Of a DNA stretch of 64,000 bases, positions 59,001 through 64,000 are shown in pieces. The position numbers and the translations under genes are program-made. Position 1 is the stretch's first letter, and each line of letters opens with the position of its first letter. The notes beneath the pieces were generated by a model that searched no databases, was not told the origin of the DNA, and saw only the letters and a program-made list of their open reading frames with translations. The stretch lies in the NCBI RefSeq assembly GCF_011684115.1, contig NZ_JAADJV010000001.1:1426001-1490000 (forward strand), given 5' to 3'. Source of the stretch: Rahnella aceris (GTDB lineage Bacteria > Pseudomonadota > Gammaproteobacteria > Enterobacterales > Enterobacteriaceae).

Positions 59001-61627
59001 ACCTTGCGGCGTGAGCCTTTGTTGAAGAGATCCAGCACCAGCGCGACCACCACCGGGAAAAGCAGCATACTGGCGATAAAGCCCAGCCAGTAAAGCTTGT
59101 TCGGCACCAGCAACAGCGTGCAAAAAATGAGGGTCAGCAGCGCGGGAGCGATAAGGCTGCGGCGCAGGTTATCGAACAATTTCCAGCGGGAAAGCGTGGT
59201 CAGCGGGTTGCGGGTCCGCGTGCCATCTTCCTGCGTGACACGAAAACCCAGCCAGTTCAGCAATTGCCAGTCGCCACGGATCCAGCGGGTTTTACGCGCC
59301 ACATCCGCCAGATAATGATCCGGATACTGCTCGTATAACACCACATCGCTGAGCATGCCCGAACGCGCATAACACCCTTCCAGCAGGTCGTGACTGAGCA
59401 CTAAATTTTCCGGGCAGGTATTTTCTGTTGCCCGGATGAACATATCAACGTCGTAAATCCCTTTGCCGACAAATGAGCCTTCGCCGAATAAGTCCTGATA
59501 GATATCGGAGGACATCGACGAATACGGATCATTGCCCGGCACGCTGCTGCATAATGCGGCGTAACGCCCCTGCCCGTTTTCGGGGATTTCTTCGGCCAGG
59601 CGGGGCTGAAGAATGGCGTAACCCGAAATCACCCGCTGGCGTTCAGTGTCATAAACCGGATGATTGAGCGGATGGGCCATGGCGGCGACCAGCTGATGTG
59701 CAGTCGCACGCGGCAGCACCGTGTCGCTGTCGAGGGTGATCACGTATTTCACCTGGCGCAGTTGCGCCTGTGTGCGGCCTTCCACCCGGGAGAAAGGCTC
59801 ACCTTCGCCGCGCAACCAGCGGTTCAGCGCATTCAGCTTGCCGCGTTTGCGCTCATATCCCATCCACACGCTCTGCGCCGCATTCATTTCACTGTCGCGA
59901 TGCAACAACGTAAATAACGGCCCTTGTGCGTCGGTATAGCGTCGGTTGAGGGTCTGGATCTGCTGCGTGGCGTAGCTCAGCAACGCATCGTTGTCCTCGT
60001 TGTGCTGTTCAGGGTTGTCGTGAAAATCGGTGAGCAGCGCAAAATTCAGGTGTGACAGAACATTGCCGAGATAACAGACTTCGAGGCTGCTGATCAGTGC
60101 ATCAATATTTTTCCGGCTACCCAGCAGACAGGGGATCACTACCAGGGTACTGGCGTGTTCCGGGATGCCGCCGACGAATTCCAGTCGGGGCAGCGGTTGC
60201 GGTGTGCGGCTACGGGTGGTGATTTCACTGAGCAGATTCAGCGCAAACTGGCTGGCGACCAGCACTACCGGCCCCAGTAACAGCCACCACGCCCAGTGCA
60301 TGCCGGGATGCACGGTGTGATATAGCACCTCGGCGGTGATGGCGGTGGTCAGCAGCAGCAGGCTGCCGAGCCACGAAAGCAGCGGTGTCTGGCTGAGGCG
60401 GCTGCGGATGCGGGTTTGCAGCGAAAACCTCACCTGCAAATCTTTCTCCAGCGTCTTGCGCCCGGCATCAATCAGATAGTAACCGACATGTTGTTGCTGA
60501 AAGGAATCCGTTGCCTGTTGTGCCAGCGCCACCGCGCGGCTGGCGACAAACGCCTCATCGTGCAGGGAATGGCGCGACAACTGTTCAATCTGATGGCGGT
60601 AGTTATCGCGGGTATCAAAGTGCATGGAGGCATAAATACCGGCCGGATCCTCACGCAGGACTTTCTCCACCACGCTGAGGTTTTCGGCGAATTCTGCCCA
60701 GTCCATTTCGGTCAACTGCCGCAAACCCATAATGCTGTTGCTGACAGAAAGCTGGCTGGCAGCAAGCTGCTGATTAAATTTATCGATCACTTCACGCTGG
60801 GTCAGCCCGACTTCACTCAGCCGCTGCTCTACCCAGGTCAGCGGCAGCGCCAGCATCGAACCGTGCCCCTGCAACCGGCGCACCAGTTCGGCCACGAAAG
60901 CGCTGCTACGCGGCGGATTGGTGCGCGCCATATCAGCAATCACGATGATCTGACTGGCGGGATCGTTTTCCGCGCTGTCCTGCAATTTATTGACCCAGAA
61001 ATCGGCCAGATTACGTTCCTGCTGCGCATTCGCCACTTCAATACTGACCCGGCGTAAATTCTCGATCAGCGCCAGGCGCAGCATACCCGGAAACGCCCAT
61101 AACTCCCCGAGCGTCAGCGGGCGCACACTCTGATAAGTCGAGAGAAAACGGGTCAGGGTTTTGATGTCCCACAGGCCGTCGCTGTGGCTGACAACCTCGG
61201 TCGCAATGTCATAAATGCGCGGGCAGGAATGCGGTAAACCCAGTGAAGGCAACCCCTTGCCAAAGTTTTTCGGTAACAGCTGGCGCACCAGACGGATTTG
61301 TTCTTCGATCAGATAGAAGTTATCGAGTAACCATTCACCGGCCGGGGTAATGCCCGCTTTTTCTCCACTGCTGAGGATCAGGCAACTGCGCGTTAAAACC
61401 TTTTCGTTATCGTCGAGGCGCTTTAGCAGGTAGTAAGGAAGTTTTTTGCCGGAGAGTTTGTGGGAGAGTGCGAGTTTGCCGCCGAACCGTTCCATCTGAT
61501 CTGCGGAGAAAAGCTCGGCGCTGATCGGTACGGGGTGCGCCAGTGCGCTGGCGCGATGACGCCGGGTATGGCTAATAACAGGGGGTGCTCTTTTAATTTT
61601 GAACCAGTTAATCACAGCATTTTTCAT
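53078..61627 (-). CDS. ndvB: Cyclic beta-1,2-glucan synthase (NdvB/ChvB type)
   Basis: A giant 2,849-residue inner-membrane enzyme, similar in size to Agrobacterium ChvB (about 2,860). The N-terminal third has several membrane helices and a GT84 glycosyltransferase with LD633-S-D635 (TLDSDTVLP) and the RWIRGDWQLLNW motif near 775-786. The middle has a glycoamylase-like domain, and the C-terminal part is a GH94-like phosphorylase fold with GDWNDGM (Asp near 2531). It makes cyclic beta-1,2-glucan from UDP-glucose. I chose the ATG at 61627 (MKNAVINWFKIKRAP, AAGG upstream); a 40-residue upstream extension is not supported. No glucan exporter (ndvA) gene lies in the window. Confidence 0.87.
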   Translation of the reverse strand: MKNAVINWFKIKRAPPVISHTRRHRASALAHPVPISAELFSADQMERFGGKLALSHKLSGKKLPYYLLKRLDDNEKVLTRSCLILSSGEKAGITPAGEWLLDNFYLIEEQIRLVRQLLPKNFGKGLPSLGLPHSCPRIYDIATEVVSHSDGLWDIKTLTRFLSTYQSVRPLTLGELWAFPGMLRLALIENLRRVSIEVANAQQERNLADFWVNKLQDSAENDPASQIIVIADMARTNPPRSSAFVAELVRRLQGHGSMLALPLTWVEQRLSEVGLTQREVIDKFNQQLAASQLSVSNSIMGLRQLTEMDWAEFAENLSVVEKVLREDPAGIYASMHFDTRDNYRHQIEQLSRHSLHDEAFVASRAVALAQQATDSFQQQHVGYYLIDAGRKTLEKDLQVRFSLQTRIRSRLSQTPLLSWLGSLLLLTTAITAEVLYHTVHPGMHWAWWLLLGPVVLVASQFALNLLSEITTRSRTPQPLPRLEFVGGIPEHASTLVVIPCLLGSRKNIDALISSLEVCYLGNVLSHLNFALLTDFHDNPEQHNEDNDALLSYATQQIQTLNRRYTDAQGPLFTLLHRDSEMNAAQSVWMGYERKRGKLNALNRWLRGEGEPFSRVEGRTQAQLRQVKYVITLDSDTVLPRATAHQLVAAMAHPLNHPVYDTERQRVISGYAILQPRLAEEIPENGQGRYAALCSSVPGNDPYSSMSSDIYQDLFGEGSFVGKGIYDVDMFIRATENTCPENLVLSHDLLEGCYARSGMLSDVVLYEQYPDHYLADVARKTRWIRGDWQLLNWLGFRVTQEDGTRTRNPLTTLSRWKLFDNLRRSLIAPALLTLIFCTLLLVPNKLYWLGFIASMLLFPVVVALVLDLFNKGSRRKVIAHLKSVASATLSRCSRILLQLMTLPHEAVYSIHAILLTLWRLNVSHRMLHEWASVNIGEKSRAHSQVYFYRRMWANLLAGVAVIMLAAGAHPPLLWFALPLGLLWLVAPLVMCWMSRPAVRQKPGIDAQQQRFLRQTARETWYFFETFVNAEENWLPPDNFQEIPQPVIAHRTSPTNIGLSLLANITAWDFGYITQGEVLERTSQTLDTLDKLEHFRGHLYNWYDTRTLAPLNPRYISSVDSGNLAGHLLTLSSGLRLWRTQPALNMTAWLAGLADTLNMAESQTDEPLMTKLRESLKQATAAKAAESITYLQDMHGLIAASAQGWQQRLATQLATGIKEWSDFYGALPAEAQNQPLPTLHWLAQQDARTSPLLSRTIGLARQRLDIIGELEQRLNEHAHMDFRFLYDKNTHLLTVGYNCDAHKMDSGKYDLLPSEIRLTNYVTIATNQLPQKSWFALGRLFTVIDKQPSLMSWSGSMFEYLMPQLVMPAYPDTLLVQMCQTAVDRQIAWGKENNVPWGISESAYAAFDLNQNYQYHAFGVPGLGLKRGLGEDMVVAPYATMMALMIRPQEACVNLLELENCGARGEYGFYDALDYSPSRLVRGQIYIVVRSYMAHHQGMGFLALANVLLGAPMTARFAANAAFQSARLLLQERVPDAVELYSPRRHFESHDNMLQKVNVELREFTDVDSPSPEIQLLSNTHYHLMVTQAGGSVSRWKDLTLTRWREDATRDNRGIFCYVSDPESGAVTSNTWQPLGKQKGTYHAVLTDFGAEFTRTRGLLTLQTHIVVSPEDDVEIRRMTVTHNGRHSRTLDITTYAEVVLAPAANDAAHPAFSNLFVQTELVPAQEGILCHRRPREPDEACPWMFHMMAIHGAVERETSFETDRAAFIGRGNTAASPQAMQKGGTLGNSAGAVLDPVMAIRQRIRLRPGVPVIIDMVYGISDTRLQSLMLLEKYRDHHIADRVFEIAWSHSQVVLRQLNASEDDAGLFNRLAGALIFASQEMRGDAQSVAANRRGQSGLWGQSLSGDLPIVLLTMTSNENIGLVTLLIRAHHYWRLKGLKVDLVLLCNDSGGYQQALQNQILSLVASGAGSSQTDIPGGIFVRNGEQMTPDDRMLLMSVAHVVIDDRRGSLDDQLNQRTQTPLVSLPALVPVRTVNDSQPVMSPPRELACFNGLGGFSPDGREYQIVLNEGQTTPAPWSNVLANASFGTVISESAQAYTWYENAHEYRLTPWENDPVSDSSGEAFYLRDEDSGSVWSPAPLPVRGIGGYVTRHGFGYSCFEHTERGISSEMTVLVAEHAPVKLIIMTLTNLSGRPRRLSVTGYAEWVMADLRAKSAMHIVTSAAHVVKGCGVLATNHYTSNGSERTAFFAVTGAHCSVSGDRREFFGRTGSAAMPAAMKNQRLSDKTGAALDPCGAVQSATTLIDGDQRTFIFALGLGQNAADAEALIHQYLEEGAAQAELDRIHHHWHQVLDKIQITTPDKSVDLLANGWLIYQTLASRILARSGYYQSGGAFGFRDQLQDTLALSHAAPERMREQILLCASRQFIEGDVQHWWHPPTGNGVRTRCSDDYLWLPLAISHYITVTGDHGIAEESVPYLEARLLEAGEESFYEQPQVSATQESLWQHGVRALKHGLKMGEHGLPLMGAGDWNDGMNLVGLGGRGESVWLGFFLYDVLQRYGALAEERQDIAIATLCREQSALLKQNLNKHAWDGEWYLRGYFDSGETLGSHMNDECQIDAIAQSWSVLSGAGTPERTASAMRSVDQRLVDNDAGLIRLLTPPFDGNGPNPGYIRGYLPGVRENGGQYTHGAIWAVMAFARQGNTERAWELMSMINPINHSLTPEAVSRYKGEPYVISADIYSVDPHSGRAGWSWYTGSAGWTYRLITESLLGITRHGDAIAIHSKLPALWPEITVTYQQGSSRYLITVRHNTGDYCVTLDGHALDGDLIPLTDDGNEHQVVVELGSRAENA

Positions 61628-61970
61628 GTCAGCATACCTTAGGCGGACCCGATAAGGCAGTTGCCTGAGCTGCGATGAGAGTTCACTTGATAAGAAAATG
61701 GGTAAGGGACAGGGAGGCCGAAAAGATGAGTCACCCTCAGCGGGCAATTAGATTCATAGTAGCCTGTTTACAGGGATAGCGTTGAGTTTATTTTTTCGCC
61801 AGCGGCTGACAACTGTGTGCTAACCCTGCAAATTTTCACTGACGGCGGTCTTTATCAAGGCTCAAAAGTATAAACTCCCGGATTCGGTTCATGCGATTAT
61901 CGGGCGGCTATTTGGGAATAATTGTCACAGGCAATCCCCCGCTTCCAAATTTATCCTTCAGGAAAAAAAG
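61628..61970. other. 343-bp divergent region glucan synthase/nitroreductase
   Basis: Holds the two divergent promoters. I see no clear operator, terminator or gene beyond a weak ribosome site on each side. Confidence 0.4.
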
Positions 61971-62609
61971 ATGACGACCTTAAACGAAAAACTGGCATGG
62001 CGATACGCAACCAAGAAGTTTGATGCGGCCAAAACGGTTCCGGCTGAAAAGATTGAAAACATTATTGAGGCCGTGCGTCTGGCACCGACCTCAAGCGGTC
62101 TGCAACCCTTCGAACTGCTGGTAGTCACTAATCCGGATATCCGCGCAAAAATCCGCACCGTTGCCTGGGATCAGGCGCAGGTCACCGACTGTTCTCACCT
62201 GCTGGTGTTCGCGGCATGGGATGACATCACGCCAGAACGCGTGAACATGATGTTCGACCTGACCAACGAGGTTCGCGGTTTTAAAAACGAAGGCTGGGAA
62301 AACTACCGCCAGAAACTGCTGAGCATTGTCGCTGAACGCGGTACCGAAGCGAATTATCAGGCCGCTGCACGTCAGGCCTATATCGGTCTGGGCGCCGCGC
62401 TGATCGCCGCCGCGTTTGAAGAAGTGGATGCGACGCCAATGGAAGGGTTTGATCCTGCTGCCGTGGATGAAATCCTGGGCCTGAAAGACAAAAACCTGCG
62501 CAGCGTGGTGATCCTGCCGCTGGGCTACCGCGCCCACGAAGGCGACTGGCTGGTGAACCTGAAGAAAGTTCGCCGCAGCCGTGAAAACTTCGTCACCGAA
62601 ATCAAGTAA
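61971..62609 (+). CDS. NAD(P)H-dependent nitroreductase family oxidoreductase
   Basis: A 212-residue FMN-dependent protein of the NfsB-type nitroreductase family. The FMN/phosphate contact near the start (WRYATKKFDA) and the PTSSGLQPFELLVV block are typical, as are GFDPAAVDEILGLKDK and VVILPLGYR near the end. Such enzymes reduce nitroaromatics, quinones or flavin. It is a relative, not the clear orthologue, of E. coli NfsB (217). CAGGAAAAAAAG precedes the ATG. A strong hairpin follows. Confidence 0.88.
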   Translation: MTTLNEKLAWRYATKKFDAAKTVPAEKIENIIEAVRLAPTSSGLQPFELLVVTNPDIRAKIRTVAWDQAQVTDCSHLLVFAAWDDITPERVNMMFDLTNEVRGFKNEGWENYRQKLLSIVAERGTEANYQAAARQAYIGLGAALIAAAFEEVDATPMEGFDPAAVDEILGLKDKNLRSVVILPLGYRAHEGDWLVNLKKVRRSRENFVTEIK

Positions 62610-62614
62610 TATCA

Positions 62615-62645
62615 GGCCACCGGCCCTGTCCGGCCGGTGGCCTTC
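62615..62645 (+). terminator. Hairpin after the nitroreductase gene
   Basis: GGCCACCGGCC (62615-62625) pairs perfectly with GGCCGGTGGCC (62632-62642) over CTGTCC. The T tract is short (TTC), so it may be a less efficient intrinsic terminator. Confidence 0.7.
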
Positions 62646-62912
62646 ATACCCTAAACACAGACGTACCTTACTGATGACATCCTGATTTTATTATCATAAA
62701 TCCCCCTGACTTCACGCTTATAAGGTCATTTACGGACGATAAAAGCTTTCCGCTGTGCCGTTGCCCAGAGTGATCACCCCCGCAAAAATCATAATAAGTA
62801 GCCCCTTTATTTAAAAAAAACCTTATCCGGGCTAAATAGCCTCATCAGAATGCCGATAACACATGCAGATAAATGATTTTACTGACTCTGTTAACTTATT
62901 TTGAGGTTGCAT
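62646..62912 (+). other. Leader region of the GGDEF/EAL gene
   Basis: AT-rich space with runs of A and T and a TGAGG ribosome site at 62902-62906. No gene, operator or terminator is convincing. Confidence 0.4.
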
Positions 62913-64000
62913 ATGTTAAAGAAGCTTCGCAATAAGGCAAAAGTCGAGCTTTATGTATGGATAGGGATACTCATAGCAACCTATTTATTTTCCCTGTATT
63001 TTAATATGAATGAAGTTTTCTATTCTTTTTTTAAAGCATATGAAGTCTATAATTTAGACGAAGTTTTCATTACCCTGAATATAACGGGTTTTCTTGGGCT
63101 TATTTTTTCTCTTATGAGAATAAAAGCAATGGAAAAGGAAATAGCAAGGCGAATGGAAGCTGAAAAGAATTTTCATTGGGTTGAATGTCATGATCCGGTA
63201 ACAGGGCTGCCGAATACAATCATACTCAACTCTACCATCGCACAATATAACCAAGAAAACAAAAGTAGTTTTGGTGTGTTCACCATTGAAATAAACAGAC
63301 TGAAGGATATTAATGATATTTTCGGCCATGACTATCATGATGAGATATTTAAGATTGTAGCAGAAAGACTGCTGAATATTTTCCCTGGCTGCGTTTATAA
63401 ATTAGCCGCCGATGATTTTCTTGTCCTGAGACCCAATATTGACAAAACCGACCTGACCTCGCTGTCCGGGCGCGTTATGCGTAGCCTGTGTTCACCGGTT
63501 AATCTGGATGGATTCACCTTCAATATTTCAGCCAATATTGGTATTTCACGATCCCCGGAAGATTCGTGCGATCTTAAGAAAGTGATTCAACAGTCCGATT
63601 GTGCAATGCATGTTGCTAAAAAAGCTGGCAGAGAGCAGATCAGGGCATTCTCTGCGAGCATGGAAGAATCTTTATTATCCATGGCACAACTGGAACGTGA
63701 TTTTAAATCAGCCTTGAAAAACAAAGTTTTTGTGAGTCATTATCAGCCTTTGGTGGATCTAAAATCAGAAAAAATCATAGGCTTTGAAGCCCTTGCCCGA
63801 TGGGAAATCTCGGCGGGAAAGTTCATCCCGCCGTCGAAGTTCATTGCGCTTGCTGAAGACACAGGAGCAATAACAGAACTGACAGAATATCTCTTACGGG
63901 AGGCATGTCTTGAAGCGCTAAAATGGCCATCCGACAAACGGTTGTCCTTTAATCTTTCACCTTTACTTTTATGTGACAAAAATCTTAAATCAAGAATTAT
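62913..64000 (+). CDS. GGDEF/EAL-domain protein, degenerate GGDEF (3' end cut by window)
   Basis: A partial c-di-GMP protein, open from the ATG at 62913 (TGAGG upstream) to the window edge, 362 codons. Two membrane helices (about 12-30 and 53-67) precede a GGDEF-family domain (about 90-245), where the signature reads AADDF (in YKLAADDFLVL) instead of GGDEF, so diguanylate cyclase activity is unlikely. An EAL domain follows from about residue 268, with an intact GFEALARW motif and the FNLSP landmark. The likely role is a phosphodiesterase or a c-di-GMP sensor. The AT content is higher than in neighbouring genes. Confidence 0.85.
   Translation, partial: MLKKLRNKAKVELYVWIGILIATYLFSLYFNMNEVFYSFFKAYEVYNLDEVFITLNITGFLGLIFSLMRIKAMEKEIARRMEAEKNFHWVECHDPVTGLPNTIILNSTIAQYNQENKSSFGVFTIEINRLKDINDIFGHDYHDEIFKIVAERLLNIFPGCVYKLAADDFLVLRPNIDKTDLTSLSGRVMRSLCSPVNLDGFTFNISANIGISRSPEDSCDLKKVIQQSDCAMHVAKKAGREQIRAFSASMEESLLSMAQLERDFKSALKNKVFVSHYQPLVDLKSEKIIGFEALARWEISAGKFIPPSKFIALAEDTGAITELTEYLLREACLEALKWPSDKRLSFNLSPLLLCDKNLKSRI

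Noticed and set aside
61628..61747. Longer N-terminus (40 extra residues) for the glucan synthase
   Set aside because: No ribosome site at the upstream start and the extension is low-quality sequence; the ATG at 61627 has AAGG at suitable spacing.

Overview
The window is a chromosomal segment of a gammaproteobacterium of the order Enterobacterales, most like the Yersiniaceae (Rahnella/Ewingella/Serratia type). The basis is near-identity, from memory, of FNR, UspE, PntAB, KdsA, PrfA, HemA, LolB, IspE, Prs, YchH, Pth, YchF and YajD to their E. coli counterparts, combined with a gene order and accessory cargo that differ from E. coli. Coding density is high, GC is moderate, and most transcription units end in clear intrinsic terminators.

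Left part (1-10.7 kb): the 5' end of smrA runs off the left edge. A phosphatase/glycosyltransferase pair (yedP-gpgS type) looks like a two-step route to the compatible solute glucosylglycerate or mannosylglycerate. A TerC-type membrane protein is followed by fnr, with a near-consensus FNR box in front of its start, then uspE, the transhydrogenase genes pntAB and the periplasmic protein YdgH.

Catabolic part (10.8-25.7 kb): an M19 dipeptidase faces a five-gene dipeptide/oligopeptide ABC importer that ends in a cytosolic D-aminopeptidase of the penicillin-recognising type. Together they suggest uptake and breakdown of peptides containing D-amino acids. An AegA-type iron-sulfur/flavin oxidoreductase follows, with a striking palindrome upstream. 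Next is a periplasmic sugar-acid dehydrogenase module: a secreted HbpS/GlcG protein, a Tat small subunit, an FAD GMC large subunit and a triheme cytochrome c.

AT-rich gap (25.7-27.7 kb): this stretch holds a GNAT acetyltransferase, a possibly frameshifted small membrane ORF, palindromes, and a minus-strand intrinsic terminator with no annotated gene in front of it (a candidate small RNA).

Housekeeping core (27.7-39 kb): dauA, then kdsA-sirB1-sirB2-prmC-prfA-hemA on the minus strand, and lolB-ispE-prs, ychH and pth. In E. coli dauA lies between prs and ychH. Here it is on the other side of kdsA.

Insertion between pth and ychF (39-46.8 kb): a minus-strand set encodes three consecutive SPFH/band-7 (HflK/HflC-like) membrane proteins, one with a twelve-histidine N-terminus, translationally coupled and followed by a P1B-type metal ATPase, plus a separate SulP anion transporter. 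This is the best candidate for a poorly described system: a metal-linked membrane-scaffold/ATPase operon.

Right part (46.9-64 kb): ychF, yajD, a Fur-box-preceded TonB-dependent siderophore receptor, an AdeRS-like two-component system, an 8.55-kb cyclic beta-1,2-glucan synthase gene (about 2,849 residues), a nitroreductase, and a GGDEF/EAL protein with a degenerate GGDEF motif that is cut by the right edge. I saw no rRNA, tRNA, CRISPR array, insertion sequence or prophage.
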